Positions 32,446-39,906 of a DNA stretch of 54,035 nt are shown here, in pieces. The first letter of the stretch is position 1. Each line of letters opens with the position of its first letter. The notes below the pieces were generated by a model. It made no database searches, was not told where the DNA came from, and was given only the letters and a program-made list of their open reading frames with translations. The stretch comes from Spirochaetota bacterium (lineage in GTDB: Bacteria > Spirochaetota > Spirochaetia > Treponematales > Treponemataceae): assembly GCA_023393015.1 (NCBI GenBank), contig JAEWMY010000053.1:1-54035 (forward strand), given 5' to 3'. Both the position numbers and the translations under genes were made by a program.

Positions 32446-33440
32446 GAATTCCTTCCTTTGTCGATTAACGTGATCGATCCGGGGGGGAAGGCGCGCTCCC
32501 CCCCGTCTTCCGTGGAGATTCGGGCGTAGCCGCGGTCGTCGGCGCCGAGAAAGACGCCGGTGGCGTCCGAGGTTCCGCGGACGGCTGGCGGGTGCGGTCC
32601 CGCGCGGTACGAAACTCGTGTGCCGACGAGCGGACAGAGGGCGTTCCATCTTCGGACAAGCTCGTCGGTCGGGTCTCGGGGAGCGGCAAGGGCGTCGCGC
32701 AAGAGGGCCGAGCGCGGAACGGCAACCGAGGCCGCGCCCGGCGTCGAGGGCGCGTCTCCGGTATTGACCCCGACGCCGAGGGAAAGGTATTCGACGGACG
32801 CGCCCGTGACGAGGTATTCGGAAAGAACGCCCGCCGCCTTGCCCCAGCGGTCAGCGGTTCGCGCGCGAACGGCGACGTCGTTCGGCCAGAAGACGCCCGT
32901 CTCGACGGCGGCGCGCGTCGCGAGCGAGTCGGCGAGGGCGCATTGCATGCGGAGCACCTCGCGGTGCGCCTCCGTGACGTGCAGGGACGGTTTGGTTATC
33001 AAGGTAAAAAAAAGCCCGCCGCGGGGGGATTCCCACGCCCGGGAACTCGTTCCCCGGCCCGCGCTCTGGCGTTCGGCGAGTATGACAGTCCCGTCTTTTG
33101 CCCCGGAAAGGGCGGCCTCACGGGCGCGGTTCATCGTGGAGTCCGTCTCGTCCCAATGGCGAACCGTGCCCGCGTAGTCCGAAAATTCCCAGGGGAGGAG
33201 CGAGTCGGCAGGGGTTTCGAGGAGTCGATACCCGTCTCGCGCCGACTCGACGCTATATCCCGCCCGGATGAGGGATTGAATCGCCTTCCAAACGGCGACG
33301 CGGGAGATACCGATCGTCCGTCCGAGTGCCTCGCCGGAAAGCGGCGCCTTCGAGGCCTTCAGCGACTCGAGAACGAGCTCGCGGGTGCGTTCCGGTCGGT
33401 GATCGCGTTCATGTTCTGTCACGCCGCCTTCGTTAACCAT
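32442..33440 (-). CDS. birA: bifunctional biotin-protein ligase and biotin repressor BirA
   Basis: Attaches biotin to carboxylase carrier proteins and represses biotin genes. From ATG 33440 it has 332 residues. Residues 15-68 form a winged helix (LSGEALGRTIGISRVAVWKAIQSL). The ligase domain follows, with the biotinyl-AMP loop GRGTSSRAW at 128-136, an unusual variant of GRGRxGRxW, and WPNDV further on. A C-terminal SH3-like domain ends the chain. GTG at 33422, behind GAAGG, is an alternative start since the ATG itself lies inside the operator. First gene of the biotin operon; the intact DNA-binding domain plus the operator argues for repressor activity. Ligase activity with the altered loop should still be expected but is not proven. 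Confidence 0.92.
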   Translation of the reverse strand: MVNEGGVTEHERDHRPERTRELVLESLKASKAPLSGEALGRTIGISRVAVWKAIQSLIRAGYSVESARDGYRLLETPADSLLPWEFSDYAGTVRHWDETDSTMNRAREAALSGAKDGTVILAERQSAGRGTSSRAWESPRGGLFFTLITKPSLHVTEAHREVLRMQCALADSLATRAAVETGVFWPNDVAVRARTADRWGKAAGVLSEYLVTGASVEYLSLGVGVNTGDAPSTPGAASVAVPRSALLRDALAAPRDPTDELVRRWNALCPLVGTRVSYRAGPHPPAVRGTSDATGVFLGADDRGYARISTEDGGERAFPPGSITLIDKGRNS

Positions 33441-33459
33441 GGATAATTACAGGTTAACG
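33431..33459. promoter_or_regulatory. birA: BirA operator
   Basis: CGTTAACC (33431-33438) and GGTTAACG (33452-33459) are perfect inverted 8-base arms separated by 13 bases, close to the known TTGTTAACC-N-GGTTAACAA BirA site. It overlaps the putative -10 region and the birA start codon, which fits repression of the whole biotin operon. Confidence 0.85.
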
Positions 33460-33479
33460 AAAAGCGAAACCGGTGTCAA
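33451..33479 (-). promoter_or_regulatory. birA promoter overlapping the lnt stop
   Basis: Minus strand TTGACA (33479-33474), overlapping the lnt stop codon, then 17 bases and TAACCT (33456-33451). The -10 is a poor match and lies inside the BirA operator. Start would be near 33444. Confidence 0.45.
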
Positions 33480-35104
33480 CGGCGACGCCGACGGAACTCG
33501 GCTACGAGGAGCCACAGGATCAACAAGAGGCCGAGAATAGAGGGAAACCAATCCCCGAATCTCGCGTAAAAGGTCGTTTTCCGCTCGAAAATCGGTACGT
33601 CGACGCGAAGGGCGTCCGCCGTAAAGAGGGGGAGATCGGCGAGGACGGTTCCCCGGGGATCCACCACGCAGGTATACCCGGCGTTGGTAGAACGCACGAG
33701 AGTGGTGCGGAGCTCTACGGCCCGGAAGGCCGCTATGACGAAATGCTGCATCTCGGCGCTGTCGGTTCTCGACCAGGAATCGTTCGTAAGGTTGATGAGA
33801 ACGTCGCTTCCGGAGTTGTGGAGGGCCGCGCAAAGCGAGGGGAAGGCGTCCTCGAAGCAAATCGGCGTCGCGAACCGAACGGTCGTACCCTCGTGGTTGA
33901 CGACCGACATCGTCTTGATCTCGTTTCCCGGCGTCCATCCGGAGGAAAACCCGACGATCGTATCGAAAAACTCGCGAACCCATCGGTATTCGGTAAAGGG
34001 CATGTACTCGGCGAAGGGAACGAGCTGGATCTTGGCGTACCAGTCGAGACGCTCGGCCGCGGGGCCGACGAGTATTACCGAGTTGGAAAAGAGCAACGGC
34101 TCGCGCGAAACGATGACGGGTGAGCCGACAAGGAGCGGCGTTTCCGTTTCCGCCATGAACGCGGTGAACGGATCGTCCGCGGGAAGCCGCTCGTAGAGAT
34201 CCCGGTGTTCGAGATAGGGCCGCGTGAGGATGGATTCGCTCCAGACGACGAGATCGGCCTTCGGTCTTCCTTGCGAGAGCGCGCGTCTCGTCAACTGCTG
34301 TCCGACACGGAGGTTTTTGCGCAGTCCGCCGTCCTCCCAGGTGTCCGCGTTGTGTTGTACCAGGATGGTGTCCAGGGTCGTAACCGGCCGCGATTCGCGC
34401 GAGAGGGTGACGGTACCGTAGGCGAGGGCGAGAATCACGAGTCCCGCGGTAAACGCGACGGCTTTGACTTGATCGCTCCCGAACGGGTGGTGGCGAGGAA
34501 GCGTCGAAAGTGCGCGCGGAGTCGTCGAAAGTTCGCGCGGCTGACGGGACTTCGAGCCTACGGGGGTAAGGGGCACGAGTTCGGCGAAGACGCAGGAGAC
34601 GAGGGCCAGGAGAAATCCGATCCCCCACACGCCGGTCAAATCCGCGATCTGGATAAGGGGCTTGAGGGGGAAGCTCGTCATGACCAAGGTTCCCCAGGGG
34701 TACGCGAGAAAACCGATGGATTTTAGCCATTCCCAGAGGGTCCACACCGCCGCGAAGAGGAAGGGGCGAAACGCTCTTCGTGATCGAGAGACGTACCGGA
34801 GCGCCCATCCGACGGGCGCCGCGTACAGGAAATAGGCGATCGAAGAGGCGCCGAGGGTAAACACGGCGAAATCCTTGAAGTAGGCGAGCCAAAAGCTCGC
34901 CATGACGTGGACCAAAAGGGCGAAAAGCCCGCTCAGCACGCCGGCGAATCGGTACGACCTCGTCTCCCGGACGGCAAGGTAGAAGGGTATGAGGGCTACG
35001 AACCCGAAGGGCGCGATGCCGTTCCGGAACAATTCGTTCGGTATGCCAAGGCTCAGCATGATCGACGCGAGCAGCACGCAAAAAAGGGCCTTCAGGGGTT
35101 TCAT
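33476..35104 (-). CDS. lnt: apolipoprotein N-acyltransferase Lnt
   Basis: Adds the third acyl chain to lipoproteins in the inner membrane. Of 542 residues, about 1-180 and the very end form membrane helices, and about 245-500 the periplasmic nitrilase domain. The catalytic triad is present: E290 (VVWSES), K358 (WYAKIQLVPFAEY) and C416 (TPICFEDA). An Arg/Pro-rich loop near 180-210 is a local insertion. Lipoproteins in this window (19715, 21041, 21489, 49038) would be clients. The promoter on the minus strand is at 35114-35143. The gene ends 17 bases before the BirA operator. Confidence 0.95.
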   Translation of the reverse strand: MKPLKALFCVLLASIMLSLGIPNELFRNGIAPFGFVALIPFYLAVRETRSYRFAGVLSGLFALLVHVMASFWLAYFKDFAVFTLGASSIAYFLYAAPVGWALRYVSRSRRAFRPFLFAAVWTLWEWLKSIGFLAYPWGTLVMTSFPLKPLIQIADLTGVWGIGFLLALVSCVFAELVPLTPVGSKSRQPRELSTTPRALSTLPRHHPFGSDQVKAVAFTAGLVILALAYGTVTLSRESRPVTTLDTILVQHNADTWEDGGLRKNLRVGQQLTRRALSQGRPKADLVVWSESILTRPYLEHRDLYERLPADDPFTAFMAETETPLLVGSPVIVSREPLLFSNSVILVGPAAERLDWYAKIQLVPFAEYMPFTEYRWVREFFDTIVGFSSGWTPGNEIKTMSVVNHEGTTVRFATPICFEDAFPSLCAALHNSGSDVLINLTNDSWSRTDSAEMQHFVIAAFRAVELRTTLVRSTNAGYTCVVDPRGTVLADLPLFTADALRVDVPIFERKTTFYARFGDWFPSILGLLLILWLLVAEFRRRRR

Positions 35105-35113
35105 AATTGCGTC

Positions 35114-35143
35114 ATTTTACTCATTTTTGTTGAATCATTTCAA
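35114..35143 (-). promoter_or_regulatory. promoter of lnt
   Basis: Minus strand TTGAAA (35143-35138), an 18-base spacer, and TAAAAT (35119-35114), ten bases before the lnt ATG at 35104. Confidence 0.55.
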
Positions 35144-35158
35144 TATTACATCTATTAT
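35130..35158 (+). promoter_or_regulatory. candidate promoter of the GHMP kinase
   Basis: TTGAAT (35130-35135), 17 bases, TATTAT (35153-35158). The match is good, but the start would fall at about 35165, directly before the ATG and downstream of the GAAGGGG ribosome site, so either the message is leaderless or this is a chance match. Confidence 0.3.
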
Positions 35159-35167
35159 GAAGGGGAT

Positions 35168-36325
35168 ATGCGGAATATCGAGTCGTGTCACGCCGGTGAA
35201 TTTGAGTCTGCACCCGATCTTGTCGTGTCGGTTCCGGGGCGTTTCCATCTGCTTGGCGAGCATACCTGGTTTGCCAAGGGAAACACCCTTTCAATGGCGA
35301 TAAACCATCATTTATTCCTCGCCGTGTCCGCCCGAAGCGACCAGAACTACCGGCTGTATTCCGTGTCCCTGGGCGAACGGAAGAAGATATCCTCGTCCAA
35401 CCTCAAATACCGGAAAGAGGACCGGTGGGCCAATTCCGTTAAAGCCGTTATCTCCTCCTTCGTGGAGTACGGCATTCGCGTAACGGGGCTGAACTTCACG
35501 ATTCTTTCCGAGATCCCCGCCGACGCCGGTCTCGGTACCCCGAACGCCCTCAAGGTAGCCACGGCCCTCGCCCTCAGGCGGTTATTCGCCCCGAACCTGG
35601 CCGAGACGATACTTGTCGCCCTTCTCGAGCGGGCCAATACGCACTTTCTCAAAACCTACGCACATCGCGCCGATATCCTCTGCGCCATTTCCGCCAAAAA
35701 GGGCCACTGCGTACGGACGGACCATCACAAGGTAACGGCCGACCTCGTGCCCTTTCCGAACAACCGGTATTCCGTGATGCTGATAGACTCCAAGGTTCCC
35801 CGGCTGCTTGCCCGCGAGGATCTGGCGCAGCGCATTCAGGAGTGCATCAGGGCCTACGAGATCGTCAAGATGGATCCGGACGCCCCTCCCGATTTCAACC
35901 AGCTTACCGAGGAGATACTCGAGGAGATCACCGACATACCGGAATCCGTCAGAAGACGGGTGATTTTTATAATCAGGGAGTCGGAAAGCGTTCGCGAGGC
36001 CGTAAACGCCCTTACCTCGCGGGAGTTTACCGCCTTCTCCCGCATCGTCAACCGTTCGCACGAGGGACTTCGGGACCGCTTCGAGATCTCCTGTCCCGAA
36101 CTCGACTGGCTCGTCAAGCGAGCGCTCGAGTTTTCCGTGCCCGACGTGCCCGATCTCGTGTGCTCGCGGATGACGGGCCGCGGTTTCGGCGGCTGTACGT
36201 ACGCGATCTTGCCGTCCTCCAACATGGACGCCTATGTCAAGAAACTGGAGGATTACGAGCGTATATTCGGCTTCAAGCCCCTTCTGTATCCCGTGATGCC
36301 CTCTGACGGGGCCCGCGTTTTATGA
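35168..36325 (+). CDS. galactokinase-like GHMP kinase with altered sugar-site residues
   Basis: From ATG 35168, behind AGGGG, it has 385 residues. The galactokinase opening is PGRFHLLGEHTWF at 23-35 where the family has PGRVNLIGEHTDY, so the sugar-contacting Asp is replaced by W34. The ATP loop reads GLGTPNA at 121-127 instead of GLSSSAS. The catalytic aspartate appears to be kept as D169 (HRADILCAI, for GIMDQ). The C-terminal MTGRGFGGC (usually MTGGGFGGC) is near 340. Overall length and the order of motifs fit GalK, but the pocket differs, so galactose is not assured. The gene is divergent from lnt and 13 bases before surE. Confidence 0.82.
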   Translation: MRNIESCHAGEFESAPDLVVSVPGRFHLLGEHTWFAKGNTLSMAINHHLFLAVSARSDQNYRLYSVSLGERKKISSSNLKYRKEDRWANSVKAVISSFVEYGIRVTGLNFTILSEIPADAGLGTPNALKVATALALRRLFAPNLAETILVALLERANTHFLKTYAHRADILCAISAKKGHCVRTDHHKVTADLVPFPNNRYSVMLIDSKVPRLLAREDLAQRIQECIRAYEIVKMDPDAPPDFNQLTEEILEEITDIPESVRRRVIFIIRESESVREAVNALTSREFTAFSRIVNRSHEGLRDRFEISCPELDWLVKRALEFSVPDVPDLVCSRMTGRGFGGCTYAILPSSNMDAYVKKLEDYERIFGFKPLLYPVMPSDGARVL

Positions 36326-36338
36326 TATACTCACCCGC

Positions 36339-37100
36339 ATGAGAATCCTGGTTACCAACGACGACGGTCTTTTTTCCGAGGGGATTCGCGCCCTTGCCGA
36401 CTGCCTGCGCGCCCGCCACGAGGTGTGGGTCGTCGCGCCGGAGTCGAACCGCTCGGGCGTTTCGCACGGGATAACGATGTACGGGCGCCTTTCGTTCGCC
36501 CGAAAGGGAGAGCGGGAGTTTTCCTCGAGCGGTCTTCCCGCGGACTGTGCCATGACCGGCACGAAGGGTCTCTTGCCCGCTCCGCCCGACGTCGTCATCT
36601 CCGGCATCAATCACGGGGCCAACATCGGCACCGATATCGTGTATTCGGGAACCGCCGCCGCCGCCCGACAGGCGGCCTTCGAGGGGATTCCGGGAATCGC
36701 GGTCAGCCTCGTGGCCGACGGCGACGACGCCGACCGTTCCGTCGACGAGCGGTTCCTGTGGGCTCCGCTCGCCCGTTTCGTGCTCGACAACCTCGAGACG
36801 CTCGTTTCCCTGTGCGAACGCGACGTCTTCGTGAACGTCAACGCGCCGTCGCTTCCGTCGTACCGCGGGGCGCGCCTGACCGGCATCGCACGCCGCGAGT
36901 ACCGGGACACGATCGCCCTTCACGCGGAGGGCGACGGTACGCTCAAAAGAACCTTCGAGTCGAGCGAGATACTGACGCGCGGCGACGAAGACTCCGATTG
37001 GGCCGCCGTCCGCGACGGCTTCGTATCGGTCTCGCGCGTGCGCGCCCAGCCGGTTTCGGCCGGTACGCCCGCCGGCGATCCGCCGTCATTTCGGGTATAG
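36339..37100 (+). CDS. surE: 5'-nucleotidase SurE
   Basis: A 253-residue metal-dependent nucleoside monophosphatase. The SurE signature is complete: NDDG (N7, D8, D9) at the N-terminus, S39 in the NRSG loop, and SGINHGANIGTDIVYSGTAAAAR near 92-115. VNVNAPSLP is the later conserved loop. SurE acts on nucleotides and short polyphosphate, with a stress and stationary-phase role. It starts 13 bases after the GHMP kinase and is followed, after a 15-base gap, by the TPR protein. Confidence 0.95.
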   Translation: MRILVTNDDGLFSEGIRALADCLRARHEVWVVAPESNRSGVSHGITMYGRLSFARKGEREFSSSGLPADCAMTGTKGLLPAPPDVVISGINHGANIGTDIVYSGTAAAARQAAFEGIPGIAVSLVADGDDADRSVDERFLWAPLARFVLDNLETLVSLCERDVFVNVNAPSLPSYRGARLTGIARREYRDTIALHAEGDGTLKRTFESSEILTRGDEDSDWAAVRDGFVSVSRVRAQPVSAGTPAGDPPSFRV

Positions 37101-37115
37101 GGAGGACGGGACACG

Positions 37116-37790
37116 ATGACCGACGCGATGAAGGACGGAATCAGGCAGTACCGGAGCGGGACGTACGGGGACGCGCTCGCGTCTTTTTTGGGGATACCCG
37201 CCGGCGAGGCGTCATCCAGCCTCGATCTCGCGTACTACATCGGCCTTTGTTACGCCCGCCTCGAGCGGTACGACGACTCGCTCGTGTACCTTGAGCAGGT
37301 CGTGACGGCCGACACCGATCTCGCGCGCGTCTATCAATGCCGCATGGTCCTTTCCGTCATCTACTCGATGACCGGCCGCACCCGCCTCGCGGCCTTCGAG
37401 CTCGGCAAGCTCATCGAGGCGGGGTACGAATCCGCCCAGGTGTTTTGCTCGCTCGCGTACGTTTCCTACGAAAACGGATCGGTCGACGACGCGATAGACT
37501 GGTATGACCGCGCGCTCGCCCTCGAGTCGGGCAATTCGACCGCCCTCAACGGTCTCGGATACGTGCTCGCGGATTCTGGCCGCGACCTGACGCGCGCGCT
37601 CACGATGTGCCGGAAGGCGCTTGACGCGCAGCCCGACAACGCCGCGTATCTCGATTCGATCGCCTGGGTCTATCACAAGCTCGGTCTCGCCACGGAGGCG
37701 CGTACTTACGCGCGGCGCGCGCGTGAGAAGGATCCGGACAACGAGGTAATCGCCCGCCATTGCGAGATCGTCGCGGACGGGGGGATATGA
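37116..37790 (+). CDS. TPR-repeat protein
   Basis: A 224-residue protein of tandem tetratricopeptide repeats with no signal peptide. Helical pairs are visible at about 5-35, 38-70 (YIGLCYARLERYDDSLVYLEQVV), 75-105, 110-142 (VSYENGSVDDAIDWYDRALALESGNSTALNGLGYVL) and 145-210. TPR proteins act as scaffolds; the partner is unknown. The stop overlaps the start of the next exported protein by four bases, a hint that the two work together. Position after surE suggests one operon. Confidence 0.85.
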   Translation: MTDAMKDGIRQYRSGTYGDALASFLGIPAGEASSSLDLAYYIGLCYARLERYDDSLVYLEQVVTADTDLARVYQCRMVLSVIYSMTGRTRLAAFELGKLIEAGYESAQVFCSLAYVSYENGSVDDAIDWYDRALALESGNSTALNGLGYVLADSGRDLTRALTMCRKALDAQPDNAAYLDSIAWVYHKLGLATEARTYARRAREKDPDNEVIARHCEIVADGGI

Positions 37791-39904
37791 CGATGACGAA
37801 GATGACGACGCTACCGACTACGCTGCCATCCGTGACTCGCGCGCCGAACGCATTTCACGCGCATGGAGCGCTTCGCTATCTCGCGCTCGCGCTCGCGCTC
37901 GCGTTCGCGTATCCCGCGTTATCCGCCGAATCGGACTCGCGGGAGCCGACCTCGGCCGACCGTATACTCGCCGAACAGGAATTCCGCCGGGGCGTGCAGG
38001 CCTATTATCGCGGCGCCTTCAACGACGCCGTCATGGTTTTCGAAAAGGCGCTCTCCCTCATCCCGGGCGAGCCGCGAATACTCGACTGGCTCGGCAAGGC
38101 ATACTATCGCACGGGCGTCGAGAGCGCGGCCCTCCAGCAGTGGCAGTTCGCCTCCGAAGCGGGATTCGGCGGAATCCTCCTGAAGCAAAGGATGGAGGTC
38201 GTGCGGGAACGACGCGTCGCGCGCGAACCATTCGACACGTCGTCCCGTTTCGTTGAATCGACCCAGATATCCTCGAAGGGACCGAACGGCGCCTTGTTCC
38301 GCCAGCCCGTCTCCGTCGCCGCGCTTGGCGACGGAACCTTCTGGGTGTGCGCCTACGGCTCGAACGAGCTCGTCCGCATGGACGTCAACGGCGTTATCGT
38401 ACAGCGGAGCCGCGGGCCCGCCGCCGGTTTCGACCGTCCGCTCGATCTCGTTCTCCTCGGCGACGGCAGGATGCTCGTTACCGAGATGGCGGCCGACAGG
38501 GTGTCGGTGCTATCCGAGGACGGAACCTGGCTTTCGTCGTTCGGCGCGAAGGGTCGGGGTCCCGGCGAGTTCGTGGGTCCGCAATATGCCGCGCGGGACG
38601 ACTCGGGAAACGTGTACGTGACGGATTTCGGCAACGCCCGCGTCGTCGTGTTCGCGCCCGACGGCTCGCCACTGCACGCCTTCGGCGGGAAGTCGCCGTT
38701 CTTCGCGGGCTTCAAGGCGCCCGGCGGCATCGCGGTTATCGGGGAACGGGTATACGTCGCCGACATGGTGACGGGCGCCTTGCACGCGTTCGACCGTTCG
38801 GGAAATTTCGAGGAGACCCTTCTTCCCGAGGGAACGATCCGGCAATGCGAGGCCTTGCGCGTATGGCGCGGCGGCCTTCTCGTCGCGCTTCCGACGCGCG
38901 TCGCGTATGTCGACATAACCACCGGGGCGAGCCGCGAGATCGCGAGTCTCGGCAAGGCCCCCGGACGCATAACGGGCGTCGTTCCCGACGCGAACGGCAA
39001 CCTCGTAATGACGGATTACAAGAACGGCTTCGTGCAACTCGCGACTCCGATGGGAGAGCTCGTGGGAGGCCTTTTCGCGCAGATCGAGCGCGTCCGCGCC
39101 GACGCTTTTCCCCGCGTCCAAGTCGAGCTTCGCGTCGAGGATCGCGCCGGAAAACCGATCGTCGGCCTGAAAGGCCACAATTTCCTCGTCACGGAAGGCG
39201 GGCGTCCCGTTTCGGACATGCGCCTCGAGGGCGCGGGATACCTTGACGACTCGTGCGACGTGACGATAATCCTCGAACGCTCGCCCGCGGCCGACCGGCG
39301 CGCCGCCGACATGCGCGCAGCGGTCGCCTCGATAGCGAAGGCGATGGAGGGACGGGGCACGCTCAGGCTCGTTTCCGCCGGCTCCGTCCCGGCGCAGGAA
39401 GGCTCGGGTCCGCCCGATACCGGCGCGTGGGACGCCCTGCGGCCCAAGACAGCGGCATCGTCGGCCTGGGCCTTCGACCTCGCGTTGAGGCTCGCCGTCA
39501 ACGACCTGGTAAACGCCTCGCGCAGGCGCGCGGTTTTCTTTGTCAGCTCGGGCGAGGTCGGGGAACGCGGTTTCTCGAAGTACGCCCTCAACGACCTGTC
39601 TGCTTACATGAAGAATAACGGGGTGCGTTTTTCGGTCGTCTCCCTCGAGAACCGGGGAATAGCCGACGAGTACGCCTATCTCGCGGAATCGACGGGAGGC
39701 AAGGGTTGGTACGTATGGCGAAACGAGGGGCTCTCGCAGGCCGTGCGGGACATCCTTTCCGCGCCGAACGGCTCGTACCTCTTGTCGTATACCTCGGCGA
39801 TGCCGACGGATTTCGGCAAACGCTATCTTCCGGTCGAGGCAGAGGTTTACCTGATGAGCAGATCCGGCCGGGACGAAACGGGGTATTACGCCCCGCTGGA
39901 ATGA
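37787..39904 (+). CDS. exported TPR/NHL-repeat protein with C-terminal VWA-like domain
   Basis: From ATG 37787, overlapping the previous stop, 705 residues with a signal peptide of about 47 residues (hydrophobic core LALALALAFAYPALSA). Residues about 60-130 hold a TPR-like pair. Residues about 150-440 are NHL/beta-propeller repeats (QPVSVAALGDGTFWVCAYGSNELVRM, DRPLDLVLLGDGRMLVTEM, RDDSGNVYVTDFGNARVVVF). The rest resembles a VWA fold (VTIILERSPAADRRAADM, RAVFFVSSGEVGERGF). It resembles treponemal NHL-repeat proteins. Likely a periplasmic scaffold that binds partners. A hexanucleotide repeat in the signal peptide is noted separately. It ends two bases before the convergent outer-membrane gene. 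Confidence 0.78.
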   Translation: MTMTKMTTLPTTLPSVTRAPNAFHAHGALRYLALALALAFAYPALSAESDSREPTSADRILAEQEFRRGVQAYYRGAFNDAVMVFEKALSLIPGEPRILDWLGKAYYRTGVESAALQQWQFASEAGFGGILLKQRMEVVRERRVAREPFDTSSRFVESTQISSKGPNGALFRQPVSVAALGDGTFWVCAYGSNELVRMDVNGVIVQRSRGPAAGFDRPLDLVLLGDGRMLVTEMAADRVSVLSEDGTWLSSFGAKGRGPGEFVGPQYAARDDSGNVYVTDFGNARVVVFAPDGSPLHAFGGKSPFFAGFKAPGGIAVIGERVYVADMVTGALHAFDRSGNFEETLLPEGTIRQCEALRVWRGGLLVALPTRVAYVDITTGASREIASLGKAPGRITGVVPDANGNLVMTDYKNGFVQLATPMGELVGGLFAQIERVRADAFPRVQVELRVEDRAGKPIVGLKGHNFLVTEGGRPVSDMRLEGAGYLDDSCDVTIILERSPAADRRAADMRAAVASIAKAMEGRGTLRLVSAGSVPAQEGSGPPDTGAWDALRPKTAASSAWAFDLALRLAVNDLVNASRRRAVFFVSSGEVGERGFSKYALNDLSAYMKNNGVRFSVVSLENRGIADEYAYLAESTGGKGWYVWRNEGLSQAVRDILSAPNGSYLLSYTSAMPTDFGKRYLPVEAEVYLMSRSGRDETGYYAPLE
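37880..37909. repeat. CTCGCG hexanucleotide repeat in a signal peptide
   Basis: Four perfect CTCGCG units (37880-37903) and one TTCGCG unit (37904-37909) encode alternating Leu-Ala of the signal core of the NHL/VWA-like protein. Unit gain or loss keeps the frame but changes the hydrophobic length. Confidence 0.8.
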
Positions 39905-39906
39905 AA

